64,000 nucleotides of DNA from Metaphire vulgaris (Eukaryota > Annelida > Clitellata > Crassiclitellata > Megascolecidae): NCBI GenBank assembly GCA_018105865.1, contig CM030856.1, positions 10,001,753 to 10,065,752 of the forward strand, in the 5' to 3' direction. The position numbers were made by a program, and so were the translations under genes. The notes beneath the pieces are model-generated. The model saw only the letters and a program-made list of their open reading frames with translations, had not been told where the DNA came from and searched no databases. This document shows, piece after piece, positions 35,134-45,341 of the stretch; the stretch's first letter is position 1; each line of letters opens with the position of its first letter.

Positions 35134-36716
35134 ATATATATATAATTATATATAAGAAAAATGTCCGAGACAAAAGTTAACGTGCGTTAGCTCTCGTCTG
35201 GTTCCTCGAGGTCGACCATGGAAAAAGTTCCTCGAAAATTATGTTGCGTTGAAGCGTTGTATGGCCATGGACAAACGCTGGAATAAAGAGCTTCCTTCCC
35301 TTTTGTCTCCGGAAGACTCAGATATGCGATGACCAAATTGTTTGATGAAAAGTTGCGCGTCGAGAGTGCAGTAGGCCCAATGGGGGCAAATCAGAGCCGT
35401 AGCTAGGTGGGGGCAGGGGAGGGCCGGGCGCCGTCTTGGGGGAGGGGGGTGGCGCCAGAAATCATTGTTGTAACAAGTTAAACGCCCGTCGAAGGTGTTG
35501 CCAGTATGACAAGAAAAAAAGGCCATCACCCGCTTTCTGCACTGCTTTACCCTTCCAGCGTCGTGAAAAGTCTGATTTGTAAAAAATGTCTTCACCAATT
35601 TTCCAGTTTTTAAACTGTTTCGGGCGAAAAAATTTATATCTTGCCCCGGGCGCCAAATACTCTAGCTACGGCTCTGGGCCAAAGGAATCAAAGATGCGAC
35701 GTGTAATATATATATATATATATTTTTAAATTTTTAAAAAAATTATTTATTTTTTGCCCTCGGTACTTCATTCCCGAAGGTCTTATGAGAAAAATTTGTG
35801 TGTATATATATGCATATATATGTATATATGTGTATATATATGTATATATATATGTATATATATATGTATATATATGTATATATATGTATATATATGTATA
35901 TATAAATGTGTATAAATGTATATATATATATGTATATAAATGTATATATATATACATATGTATATATATATTCACACACTGGCGTAAACTTGAACAGCAA
36001 CGACACAATAGAAGGATTTGTGATGGCAGGATTAGTAGAAGGCAGAAAGTATCTGGGTCAAATAACATCGTTATATGCGGAGTTGCCTTTCTGAGTCCAA
36101 CCCTCCACATCAATGGCTATTAGCTTTTTTATGATTACGTACCTCTGGAACAAGTATATAGGAGAACGAAGAACCCTATCAGTCTAACCTATCTAAGGAC
36201 AAATTTGTATGCTACGATATGCATATAGAAAACAATTGCAGCACACATCTATCACATATCACTTAAAATCACGCTAAGTTCCAATAAAAAGACGACTATC
36301 TAGCACTTAGGTACAGAGTTGTAGCAAGTACAAAATACTTCAAGTACAAGTACACGTACAAGTATAAGTACCTGACCTATAAGTACAAGTACATGCATTC
36401 CAAAAACTTCGAGTACAAGTACAAGTACCTAGCCTTCAAGTACAAGTACAAGTACAAGATCTGAAAAATTGTACTCGAGTACAACTCGAGTACAAGTACA
36501 AGTACCAAGTACTACATCTCTGCTTAGGTATCTGCTGATATTAGATAAGGTCTTGGTGAAAATCTCACCTGTCAAAGGGGCATGTGTAGAATTTTAAAAA
36601 ATCTCACCTGTCAAAGAGGCATGTGTAGAGTTTAAAAAAATCTCACCTGTCAAAGCGGCTTGTGTAGAGTTAGTTTCACGAACGGCGTTCAACTGGTCCG
36701 TGTTGTTCGGTTCCAT
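24294..36716 (-). CDS. Single-pass membrane protein with two SH3 domains
   Basis: Minus-strand exons: 36647-36716, 34529-34663, 30794-31332, 29636-29814, 28275-28503, 27581-27739 and 24294-25642. The first reads [18 protein letters not shown] with two N-glycosylation sequons. The second supplies one TM segment ([19 protein letters not shown], then a basic stop). The third is Lys/Gly-rich. The fourth is an SH3 domain ([20 protein letters not shown], then GWFPRSHV). The fifth is acidic. The sixth is a second SH3 ([16 protein letters not shown], then GWWRGYRG and GFFPGSYV). The last is a 440-residue disordered tail with proline motifs and about 20 Ala, ending at TAA. Phases match except between exons 2 and 3, where an exon may be missing. 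The short N-out ectodomain suggests a type III membrane scaffold. The family was not recognised. Confidence 0.75.
24899..24960 (-). repeat. Coding triplet repeat (poly-Ala) in the SH3-protein tail
   Basis: A (GCA)n array on the plus strand encodes an Ala run of about 20 residues in the minus-strand frame. It may be length-polymorphic. Confidence 0.8.
25765..26100. repeat. (AAT)n then (AGT/AGC)n compound array
   Basis: It lies just upstream of the last exon of the SH3 gene, within its intron. Confidence 0.95.
26532..26720 (-). mobile_element. hAT-like MITE, 'GGCGGCTCC' family, copy in intron
   Basis: The ends are CAGTGGCGGCTCCACC and TAGAGCCGCCACTG with a perfect 8-bp duplication CGTCATTG. 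The neighbouring intron sequence (26101-26523 and 26729-27230) shows nothing recognisable. Confidence 0.9.
27235..27410. mobile_element. G-rich element of the 'GGTGTCGGTCTCA' type
   Basis: Contains GGTTATATATAGGACTATCA, a motif variant (CTGACAGGCAAAAAACGGTC) and GGGGTGTTAGGAGGTGTAAAA. Related sequence lies at 47098-47265, 54415-54752 and 59657-60008. Confidence 0.5.
27789..28101 (+). mobile_element. hAT-like MITE, 'GGTTCC' family, 313 bp
   Basis: The ends are CAGTGGCGGTTCCAGG and CGTGGAACCGCCACTG, with flanks AACGCAGA / AGCGTAGA. The shared motif is at 27966-27989. It is the same length as the copy at 41632-41944. Confidence 0.85.
28560..29500. other. Intron of the SH3 gene with repeat debris
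   Basis: 28600-28800 and 29152-29492 look like degraded G/C-rich MITEs; the latter has ends TTAGCGTAGCCACGG and TGTCTACGCCACTG. A plus-strand frame at 28945-29128 ([17 protein letters not shown] ... [13 protein letters not shown]) ends at TAG and is basic and non-repetitive, but no family or splice partner was found. Confidence 0.35.
29524..29587. repeat. (GA)n microsatellite
   Basis: It lies about 50 bp past the first SH3 exon donor. Confidence 0.95.
29838..29950 (-). mobile_element. SINE-like repeat, copy 1
   Basis: AGTAAGTAAGCAAGTAGAA, TTTATACAGCGCTAT and GGGCGCTTAAAGATGG recur at 50233-50343 and 62291-62400. Conserved ends and modest length suggest a short retroelement. No pol III promoter was identified. 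Confidence 0.45.
30345..30560 (+). pseudogene. LINE 3'-end fragment, second family
   Basis: Matches 23815-24010 in order (CTCATCTTTTCCACTTGGC, GGCGTGCCATTGGCTGATGC, GTGGCGCTATAGAAGTTTAA). It is followed by ATTAG/TTAGA-type units at 30647-30786 that may be its tail expansion. Confidence 0.6.
31408..31465 (+). mobile_element. LINE 3' tail fragment
   Basis: CACACAGGCGCTAATACC, then TAAGCCACTTTAAATCATGC, match the tails at 37334 and 60400. It directly abuts the acceptor side of the third exon of the SH3 gene. Confidence 0.55.
31470..32050. other. AT-rich intron sequence
   Basis: No supported exon. The plus frame at 31813-31995 is Phe/Lys-rich and has no recognised domain. Confidence 0.35.
32054..32474. 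mobile_element. MITE with 'GGGCTGTCCATTAATTACG' ends, copy 2
   Basis: The ends are GGGCTGTCCATTAATTACGT and ACATAATTAATGGACAGCCC. It is inverted relative to the copy at 22797. The motif is at about 32226-32248. Confidence 0.85.
33029..33106. repeat. (GAAA)n microsatellite
   Basis: A tetranucleotide array. Confidence 0.95.
33185..33566. repeat. Higher-order (AAT)n/GATGATGATGCTAT array
   Basis: A block of AAT units, AGTAGTAGT, then AATGATGATGATGCTATAAT repeats about four times, so this is a microsatellite with a nested longer repeat unit. Confidence 0.9.
33567..34180. other. LINE tail and unassigned intron sequence
   Basis: 33567-33620 is a minus-orientation LINE tail (TTTAAAGTGGTTTAGCAGG). 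The rest shows no gene. Confidence 0.35.
34470..34553. repeat. Direct repeat spanning the TM-exon donor, copy 1
   Basis: GGATAGTACTAGACTAGGTA and GGTTGTTACCTCTAACCTTG recur at 34992-35072. This copy contains the donor of the TM exon of the SH3 gene. Confidence 0.85.
34992..35072. repeat. Direct repeat, copy 2 (intron side)
   Basis: Almost identical to 34470-34553, about 520 bp away on the other side of the TM exon. It ends in a TA array (35078-35150). Confidence 0.85.
35392..35676. mobile_element. hAT-like MITE with 'CAGAGCCGTAGCTAG' ends
   Basis: The ends are CAGAGCCGTAGCTAGG and CTCTAGCTACGGCTCTG. The flanks match weakly. The shared motif is near the centre (about 35506-35529). Confidence 0.75.
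35706..35972. repeat. TATA(TG)-type array
   Basis: TATATATG and TATAAATG units. The Tyr/Ile/Thr frames on both strands are artefacts. Confidence 0.95.
36313..36522. mobile_element. hAT-like MITE with AGTACAAGTAC sub-repeats
   Basis: The ends are CAGAGTTGTAGCAAG and AGTACTACATCTCTG with a perfect 8-bp duplication CTTAGGTA. The interior is built from AAGTACAAGTAC units. Confidence 0.9.
36545..36668 (-). repeat. Three tandem copies of a splice-donor segment
   Basis: The sequence AAATCTCACCTGTCAAAG with GGCATGTGTAGA-like continuation occurs three times in a row (about 36558, 36600 and 36638). On the minus strand each copy carries the same donor ACAG/GTGAGAT. The first-reached copy closes the first coding exon of the SH3 gene. 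Confidence 0.85.
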
Positions 36717-36719
36717 CGA

Positions 36720-37330
36720 CGTAAACAGCTCGCGATTTACTATGCAAAGTACACGAAGAGGTACCTCGTCCGTTAAAGTGGAAACGAGTTTTCGCTGACA
36801 TCCGACGATCAGTATTTTAACCCCGCACCCACTCGCTCGGATTAGCAGTATCCATCCCAAAAAAACCCGAGAACGCGTTCACAACAGAGAGTGCTCGCTC
36901 GAGTACAGCTAGGACAGGTTAGCAGTACATAGCTACGAAGTGTACCAATGTAGGTGGCATCTCCTCGCTCAGTCACACTGCTTTCGGTCATTCCACTGGC
37001 CCAATATAGAGGCGACACGGCCATAAAGGCATGCGCTATTGATGTGTGTGTAGGCCCACTGGCCCCCTAGGCCCATTATTGTTGCACAGTTCGTCTGACC
37101 AGGAGACAACAATATTCGCCGCTTACTAATGTCAGTCCGTGAATCTTCCTTATGCACTATAACTTAGAGAGTGAAGATAATAATATATTACTGCTGCATT
37201 ATATTAAGGAGATGCATGAATGAGTGAGTGACTTATGCGGATATAATTCACTTCGGAGAAGTCAACAACAAAAACGAATTATCGTCGATAACTTTCAGGT
37301 TCAACGTCATTAATCATAAAAATTTAACTT
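36720..37330. other. Region upstream of the SH3 gene
   Basis: No recognised exon. It would contain the promoter and 5' UTR of the minus-strand SH3 gene if the start at 36716 is right. An in-frame upstream ATG at about 36860 would add a hydrophobic MGWILLIRAS stretch. Confidence 0.35.
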
Positions 37331-37333
37331 AGC

Positions 37334-37400
37334 ACGGTTTAAAGTGGCTTAGGAGGCATTACTGCCTGTGTGAAAGCCACTAGGGGCACTAACGGGGCTT
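37334..37400 (-). mobile_element. LINE 3' tail fragment
   Basis: GGTTTAAAGTGGCTTAGGAG and GTGTGAAAGCCACTAGGGG form the reverse complement of the tail at 31408-31465. Confidence 0.55.
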
Positions 37401-37584
37401 GAACCCGCTCCGTCAGCTTGATGCTCCAGCACGTAACCATTATTACTATAGTATTACCACTCTGCCATCTTCCGCCCCTATTTGCAATCATACTCAGCAG
37501 TGATAATAAAAGTAATGACAACAACACCAATAACAACAACGACAACAACAACTACTACTATTACTAAGTACTACTACTGCACTT

Positions 37585-37585
<1 letters not shown>

Positions 37586-37639
<54 letters not shown>

Positions 37640-37665
37640 CACCACCACCACCACCTACTACTACC
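37586..37665. repeat. (CTA)n(CCA)n microsatellite
   Basis: A compound triplet array. Confidence 0.95.
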
Positions 37666-37667
37666 AT

Positions 37668-37800
37668 TGGCGTAAACTTAGATGAAAAATTGGGGCACAA
37701 TCCCTATGTCTTCACCTTCCCCATGTCCCTATGGTAGTCTCTCAAAAAGTGAGGTGGGGGGCTCGAGCCTAGAGACTGAACAGAAGTTTACGCCTGTGAC
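37668..37800. mobile_element. Short inverted-end repeat, 'GCGTAAACTT' family, copy 2
   Basis: The ends are TTGGCGTAAACTTAGA and AGAAGTTTACGCC. It shares CTCTCAAAAAGTGAGG and TCGAGCC with 8117-8268. Confidence 0.55.
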
Positions 37801-37871
37801 TAAGCTTACTATTTTTTTCTGATGACTGGTTCTTACACGGACTCACACTACTGAATCACTTATATAAATCA

Positions 37872-38130
<259 letters not shown>

Positions 38131-38849
38131 AAGTTGTTGTAGTAGTAGTGTCGTTATTAGCGTTATAATCAATTAATCATCGTCATAATCATCATCACTG
38201 TTGAATGTGTGTGTCTATTCTGAAGATTACAGGTATACAGTATACGACTTATTCATTCATACGATACTGAAAGGACCCCGTCATGTTTGGGGTATTTAGT
38301 TGTGTCTTGCGACCTGTCCTAAATAGATTTCGCTGCACGTAAAAAGACCGCAGCCAGCAGAAGCTGAATAATTATTATTGACACACGCTGTGTTACGCTT
38401 CGTTTGATGGAGCGCCATATTTTCTAATTCGTTTGACACACCACACAGGTCGAAACCTTTACAAGATGGGCTTCCAGTTCTAACAGCGTGGCGGCGACGA
38501 TGCATGCGCGAACCGTATACAGCCGGTAAAATGTGCAATGGGAAGCCAATGTTTTCTGGCCGCATACGTGCATCGGACTGCATCCTAGTATATAACATAT
38601 AGCATGCTTACAGGCTATATACAACGCATGGCTAGGGGTAGAGCTGCTGTACGCATAGTTAGCGATTCTATATTTAGCCGCATAACACACATGGCAGAGG
38701 TTGAGCAGTTCACCATATTTCCCAAGGCACTTTGATATTTGCGTTGTTTTCTCTCGCTTTCTGTTAAAAAGTACGTACATTTCATGAATCACGACTCGGT
38801 AAACACCAAAGTCCTACTGCTGAGGTCACTGGTGTGGCCGGTCGCTACA

Positions 38850-39333
38850 TAGGCTACGGCTGCGATAGCTGGACAATAATGAACGAAGATGAACAGCGCA
38901 TACAGGCATTTGAAATGAAAGGCCTAAGGCAAATCAAGAGAGTTTCTTGGACAGCAAAGAAAACGAATGAATGGGCATTGGATAAAGAAGGGGTGCAAAG
39001 AACCCTATTGGAAACAGTAAAGAAAAGAAAACTGAATTACTGGGGACATATTTTGCGAACAAAACAGGAATGTCTAGGGTCTAGGGAAAGAAATAATACA
39101 AGGCACAATGCCAGGATCACGAAAAAGAGGCAGACCAAGAAAAAAGTGAGAAGACAACATAAAAGAATGGACAGGACTCACTATAGAGCAGGCGACACTA
39201 TAGAGCAGACGACAAGAGGAGAAGAAAACCGCAGCACACTTGGAAGAAGACAGTCCACAATGCAGCCAATCTTCGGAGCGAAGGCGGCTAAAGACAATAT
39301 ACACCAAGAAGCATATGACTGGCCTTTATAACC
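38850..39333 (+). pseudogene. Non-LTR retrotransposon RT C-terminal fragment
   Basis: An open frame of about 160 codons reads YGCDSWTIMNEDEQRIQAFE, MKGLRQIKRVSWTAKK, LLETVKKRKLNYWGHILR and ends DWPL with a stop. The YG.ESW ... RIQAFE ... KRRKL.WGH wording is that of the C-terminal end of many LINE reverse transcriptases. The 5' part, with all catalytic motifs, is missing. A frameshift seems likely after NYWGHILRTK, since the expected wording decays. It is a dead fragment. Confidence 0.8.
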
Positions 39334-39439
39334 CTCATGAGCAAATACAGCTCTATTTGGTTAGTGAAAGTGCTGTTTTTCGAACAGTGCATACAGGACT
39401 GTGACTATACCATATTGTCATCCGATTGTTTCAGTTATT

Positions 39440-40228
39440 GTGCGTTCGTCGACAGACAACGGACATATGGGTCCATTTTTAAAAATCCAACTCATTACGA
39501 ATCCAACCCACGAAAGCAATAGGCCTATGCATGGTTACTTGATCCAACCCACCGTTATACGCTACAATTTCTTAAAAATCAGTTACTGACCGTCGAAGAT
39601 TAATCAATAAAATAGGCTCCACGGCACAATGAGAAATTGTTAATGTCGTCCGTGTAGTTGGTATAAGCAACTACATGTAGTCCAATGCTTCCCCCCAACT
39701 TTTTCCAGCCACGGCACACTAACCAAGAAACATATACAGTCAACGGCACACTGCAGCTGAAATGCGCACATTTCATCTTTAAATGATGCATTTGTATAGA
39801 CCTACTAGTACTATACATATTATACTCTAGTCTAGTATACAGTATAATATTGACTACCCTTGTTCATAAGTACATATGAACAAGTGCAATATGTATCACT
39901 ATTTCATGTTTAACTTCACTGAAGAGATACAGTATAATTCAACTTATAATTAACAATTAATACAGCACCATTATTACAGTGTTTTACTATTTTCCAAGCA
40001 TTTCGCCACGGCACACTTCTACCGTTGCTGCGGCACACAGGTTGGGAAGCACTGAAGCACTCAGTAGTTAGTTAAGAAGTGAGAATCGACTTTCCCAACG
40101 AAACTATTGCATTAAACGATCAACGAAAAATGCATGCCTTATTTTTAAAGTCAACCCACCATAAACATGGGCATTTCTGACCAAGCGCAACGCAACCCAT
40201 ATGGGTGGGTCCAATCCACGACCTTGTC
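39440..40228. mobile_element. 'GGGTTGGGT' element interrupted by a hAT-like MITE
   Basis: The outer parts (ATGGGTCCATTTTTAAAAAT near 39470; ATGGGTGGGTCCAATCC near 40200) match the element at 20978-21507 in reverse. An inner hAT-like element (39683-40054; CAATGCTTCCCCC to GGTTGGGAAGCACTG) has split it. Confidence 0.65.
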
Positions 40229-40464
40229 TGTTCGTAGGGCATGCCTATCTGAATTTCTTTTACTCGTTTTCGCTGAGGAGTGCTTCCCTCTTGATGCAAT
40301 GAGTACGTCTCAACGTGCTTCAGCGTCGGAAAGCCGTTGATAACGCAACAGATTTCTAATTTATATAAACATTTTTACCACACCCTTTATTTTGTCGGTC
40401 CATATTTACAAACTACTTTTCGCTCGCTTCTTCCGCCAATTAGCTCTCAGAGCATGGGCGGGGC

Positions 40465-40648
40465 CAGTGGCGGCTCCACATTTGGAACCCGGGGGGCCCG
40501 TGCCTCTTATTAAATGCCTGCCTCCAGTGGCCCCTGTTGGGACGCTGTATTTACTACTACTTATAAAATAAATGGTTGGTCCTCATGCTTAGAAGTTGCC
40601 ACCTCAACGACCCCCCTCCCATACTATCAAATCCTGGAGCCGCCACTG
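40465..40648 (-). mobile_element. hAT-like MITE, 'GGCGGCTCC' family
   Basis: The ends are CAGTGGCGGCTCCACA and CTGGAGCCGCCACTG, with flanks GGCGGGGC / GCCGGGGC. Confidence 0.85.
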
Positions 40649-40649
40649 G

Positions 40650-41262
40650 CCGGGGCTAACCGGTTCTGGGTCCACCCCATCAGAATAACCATTCGGAGCT
40701 CTAAGGACCGAGTATGTGGGAGTTGTAACTGTAAATACGAAGGAAATTATCCTGTAACAGCCGGGCTCCCGCATTTGCAAACTTTGAGGGTGCTTGACGC
40801 CGGCCCTTCCTCGGAGCGCACGGTCAACCTAGCGTAGGCCATATAAACCTAAGGTTTTACAGGTAGATAGGTCTGCACGAGGAAAGATTCGCAGCCACTG
40901 GCTGTATACGGCTGGCATCTTGAATATTGATTCCTTCAATGTTGTGACTATCGATTTTCAGACGCTAATTTTTGCATAACCTAGATCACGATATACGCAG
41001 AAAATGGCGTGAAAATGCCCAGCAGTCTTGTAGGATCCATATAGGCTAACAGTACACGTATGCATTGGCATAGAGACATCTGTTAGAGTTGTATGCATTT
41101 CGCTGTACAGGTGCTAACAACACCTTATATAGAAAAATCGAGATAGGCCTCTGTCTGTTTTTATTTGCAAAATTAAGCCCAGTATAAAGTAGTAGTAACT
41201 TTTACATTATCTCACAGATAGTTTTCTAGACTGATGACGACATTTGTAAACACATCAATAAT
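40650..41262. other. Stretch with no recognised feature
   Basis: A non-repetitive open frame runs to 40837 but has no recognised domain or splice partner. Nothing else is seen. Confidence 0.3.
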
Positions 41263-41267
41263 CATTC

Positions 41268-41527
41268 AACGTAACAGCCAGAAAGAGCAAAGAATATTTT
41301 CGAAGATAGAGGGCAGCCCCTTCCCCTCCCTCCGCTTATTCTGACTGGGACCTGTCGTGGGATTTGCGCAGAACCGTTGAGAAATTTTGTCTGGGTGGGG
41401 GTAGGTAGCATAATCAAAGAATATACGTGAATGTACGAACCTGATGGTCTTTTCTTAGTCGTCGGAGACTTTTTGCCTCGAAATGTCGACGTGGCCCCCT
41501 CATTTAGGAACCCTGGCAACGCCACTG
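41268..41527. mobile_element. Degraded MITE ending 'TGGCAACGCCACTGG'
   Basis: Shares GAATATACGTGAATGTACGAA and GTCGACGTG..CCCC with the element around 47786-48196, and fragments near 42940 and 54090. Confidence 0.5.
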
Positions 41528-41631
41528 GTGATAGCTTTCATTTATTGTCGACAGCAATCCAAGCTATCTTTTGCAGCTAATTAGATATTAGCGTTCTTCG
41601 CCTATATTCACGTTGTCATTTTATCCATGTA

Positions 41632-41944
41632 CAGCGGCGGTTCCAGGATTTCTTGGTGGGGGGATGAAATGAATTCATAGGAAGTTGGTGGGAGAGGGTA
41701 TGAAAAGAGAATGAAAAAATCAACAAACTTTGTCGATAAAGGCGAAAAAGGCCGACAAGAGGGATTTTCCATAATTTTACTACACTTTACCGAAAAATAG
41801 GTTGACAAGCAAAAAATGTCATCCGCAGTTTTAACCCTTTAGTTTACTAGACTTTACCCAAAAATAGGGGTTTCACGAGCGAAAGAAAGTCCGAAAGCCC
41901 GGGGGATGCATCCCGCACTCATCCTCCACGTGGAACCGCCACTG
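41632..41944 (+). mobile_element. hAT-like MITE, 'GGTTCC' family, 313 bp
   Basis: The ends are CAGCGGCGGTTCCAGG and ACGTGGAACCGCCACTG with a perfect 8-bp duplication TCCATGTA. The shared motif is at about 41802. Confidence 0.9.
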
Positions 41945-42409
41945 TCCATGTAACTGGTTCACAGTTACTTACTGTAGAAGGTTTCACCCTTATTTAGAAG
42001 TCCAAATGTCCGCTTTCTTTTTTCGTGTATTAATCTCCTGTCGGATCTGTGACAATCAATTAATTATCGATACATTCGAGTGCATCTTCACTCGCAGACA
42101 ACCTCTAAGTCCCGCGATAATTTCTTCGGCGACAATGAAGATCTTTTGGCTAATTTTCTGTCGATTACGATGTCGCCTATTCGCTTCTTCTGCGGAGATT
42201 ATAAGAAAAAAATCTCTCCCGAACGCCAAACTATAAGTCTTTAATCCTGACAAAATGTTTTGCTCCGGTTGCTTTATGTAATTAAGGCCAGGAGTTCACG
42301 TCTATAATATCTTAAGTCTTTCTCGCCTATCGCCAACTTTTACCAACTGGAATATCTAATCGTCGTAATCGAAAACGATAATTAGAAACAGGCTCTGATT
42401 TGGATTCAA

Positions 42410-42413
<4 letters not shown>

Positions 42414-42456
<43 letters not shown>
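42414..42456. repeat. (TA)n microsatellite
   Basis: A dinucleotide run. Confidence 0.95.
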
Positions 42457-42459
<3 letters not shown>

Positions 42460-42682
42460 GGACACTGCAATGGTTGTTTCTATTGGCTCTGGCTGTATAT
42501 AAGAGGAAAACGCTTGTTGGCCAAATGGAAAACTTGTGCAATTTCTAGACTATTGGCGTCTATACAATGGCAAGAAATTGTCTTGCAGCTTTGAGAAAAC
42601 ACGGCTTAACGTAGTTTAGAGAGCAGACTTCGGAACAGACGCGTTTTGAATTACTTTTTAGAAATACAGTCAATATTTGAAT

Positions 42683-44516
42683 ATTATGTTAAGACTGATT
42701 CTTCAGTTAGAAGGTTCAATATTGAACGTAATTTTTGTGACGTTTGTTACTGTAAACGGGACAGAAAAATATCGTGGACAGAAAGAGCATGGATCATCAG
42801 AAGGCGTAAGTATTTGTAATTATTTTATTGTTTACACTGGCGTGGTCAAAGGGGATGCGACCTCACTATTCGGTCTGGAACCGGTTGTTGGGGTTGGGGT
42901 GGGGGAATGGTAGGTAGTGTCCAAAGAACGCTGGGTGCTTGACACGAAGACCATTTTATGTTCCTAAAGTCTCTCGATCTCAACTGAAAATGTGGATGTG
43001 TCCCCTATTTCGGTATCCTGGCTACGCCACTTATCGTCGTTTACTATTTTACAGTGTTTATGCAGTAAACAGCTACGGTCAACGTAGTAAGCTAACACCA
43101 GAACTGCAAATTCAACTGGACGCAAACAAGTTTAATTTTTATCGACTCTCACGTTTGGAGAACAATCCAGAAATTTCTGCCCCTGGGCTTCGCCCCCTCT
43201 CAAGTCTTGTCACAGCTCGACGAAGCATTTATTAGCAGCCTACAGATCAGAACGATGACAGACAGACGATAATCTATTTAGCGCTTCAGGAAGTTATGAG
43301 TCACCATCTTCTTTGTCAGAGCGACTGTTAATCACACCTTTTATTTCGCACCTGAAAGTTTTTAATCAGAATTTTTGAAACGTCTTCAGTTTTTAAATGT
43401 CAGTGAAAGAACAGATTCGAATAAAACCACAGGAAGCAGATGGTCGTCGTCGATATCATCATCATCATCATCATCATCGTCGTCGTCATCTGATCATACT
43501 CAAGTCGCCCATTCGACTCAATGCTCACGTCAGTCGCTGACCGGAGCCCAGCTTGTGGCAGTCTACAATAACAGCAACGATAGAGAACAGACGAATAGCA
43601 ACACTGTCAGATCATCTCTCAGCCATGTCCGAGTAAGACTCGTAATGCAGTACAGACGAGGGCGTCCGGAGGGGGTGCTAGAGGGTGCAAGTGCCCCCTC
43701 TGAAAATATTGTGGAGTTATGCAGCTCCATCGCATAACCCACTCTACTATCTTCCGCCCAGCGGTGAAATTACTTGTTCAGAGTTGACGGACTTTCTTAT
43801 TTTTCCTCAGGCCACAAAATGTCTTCACAACTTTTTGTTCATTTTAAAGGAACATTTAGAGTAGGCCTAGCCTACAGTTCACGTTTTCTTTTCTTTCCCG
43901 TGCATGCAAAGTGCTAAAGTAAACAATAAAAGATCATAACGAATAAAAAGTACGTTCCGGATCTCATGCCAGCTGTGCAGGATCTCTTTATCCAGTGTTT
44001 AATCTAGGCCGTTTCCGGGGAGGAAAATTGCCATTTTCCCCCGAAAATTTCAAATCCCCCCGGAAATTTTGGCATATTACATGGACTAACAGCAGCCCCC
44101 TAGCAGATTTCCCCCCGGCTTTGTCAGTTTCCCCCGGAGTCCAGGAGTCTCTCAAGATCCGGCTCAATTTAACTCCTGCTTCCGTCTCGCAGAATTCAAA
44201 ACTGTTGTGGTTCGAAATAGCAATTTAGCATCTTTTAACAACGCATCCGCTTTGCGTTCGTTTTTTCTCCAGTTTTTCAGACAAGACGATCAGAGAAACC
44301 ATTCCGTCGTCCGCACCCAAATATCGCGCCACTCTGCTTCACTGAATTCCAGGTCGGAAAACAATTCGAACGACTCGCGAAACGAAGAAGACAATGGAAG
44401 CGAGGAAAGCGGACAAGTGGAACCTACAGAAACTCTGGAGAAATTGTTCGAACTGTTTGCAATGCAGCCATGCAAGTAGACCTATTCCAATGCTTGTGTC
44501 ATTACGAATTAAGATA
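42683..44516 (+). CDS. Weak three-exon gene model, unknown product
   Basis: Exon 1 (about 42683-42807) starts MLRLILQLEGSILNVIFVTF, a possible signal or anchor, and ends at a strong donor (GAAGGC/GTAAGT). Exon 2 (about 43391-43632) follows GTCTTCAG, encodes NVSERTDSNKTTGS and a Ser run from a TCA/TCG repeat, and ends at CGA/GTAAGA. Exon 3 starts at 44281 after a very good acceptor (CTCCAGTTTTTCAG). All three can be joined in phase 0, giving TRRSEKPFRRPHPN ... KRRRQWKRGKR ... FQCLCHYELR before TAA near 44516, with dibasic sites. A different frame of exon 3, ending at 44479, is also open and acidic. No family was recognised; the model may be wrong. Confidence 0.3.
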
Positions 44517-44691
44517 ACTGGCGCTATAGAAGTCATCGTTTCGGGGGCGAGGTGGGTCGTACAGTTTCTTCAATTTTAAAAAATTAATTTCTGCAACCTA
44601 TGCCGTTGTTTCAAATCTTACGATTTCTGGCGTTGAATGTCAATATTTGGACGTTTACCACAATTTTCTCTGTCAAATGATGATGCTAGCG

Positions 44692-44693
<2 letters not shown>

Positions 44694-44747
<54 letters not shown>
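44694..44747. repeat. (ATT)n microsatellite
   Basis: A triplet array. Confidence 0.95.
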
Positions 44748-44749
<2 letters not shown>

Positions 44750-44848
44750 GAAAGTTCCGCGGAAGGCGACAGCGTTAAATCTCTGGAATGACTCTGGAGT
44801 GTCTGTGGAGTGTCACGGATATTTGTTGTAGGAGAAAGGATGTCTCTA

Positions 44849-44850
<2 letters not shown>

Positions 44851-44940
<90 letters not shown>

Positions 44941-45001
44941 TTATTAGTATTAGTATTAGTATTATTATCAGCATCATCATTATTGTTATTATTATTATTA
45001 C

Positions 45002-45086
<85 letters not shown>

Positions 45087-45088
45087 GC
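44851..45088. repeat. (ATT)n(AGT)n(ATT)n compound array
   Basis: A triplet array of about 240 bp. The poly-Leu/Val frame is an artefact. Confidence 0.95.
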
Positions 45089-45341
45089 TACGATGGCGTG
45101 CCTGATATTTTTAAAAATTGAATGTAGTTCTTATAGGAACATCGACGCTATGTCTTCTCGCAATGACCTTCACAGGTATTCGGAAACAAGTTTATTCAAC
45201 AAAACAATCTTCTATTAAACTTTTACTCGGCATTATTTCAAGACGTTCAAATTCACACGCATGCCACAACTTAGAGTACTCTGTATAAGAATTTTGTAGG
45301 TCGCGTGTTGCATAATCTGTCAAGTTTGCAGCACAGTCTAT

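Noticed and set aside
36594..36860. Start of the SH3 gene at an upstream ATG giving MGWILLIRAS
   Set aside because: It is possible, but the downstream ATG (MEPNNTDQ) gives a cleaner N-out anchor with two glycosylation sites. Kept only as an alternative.
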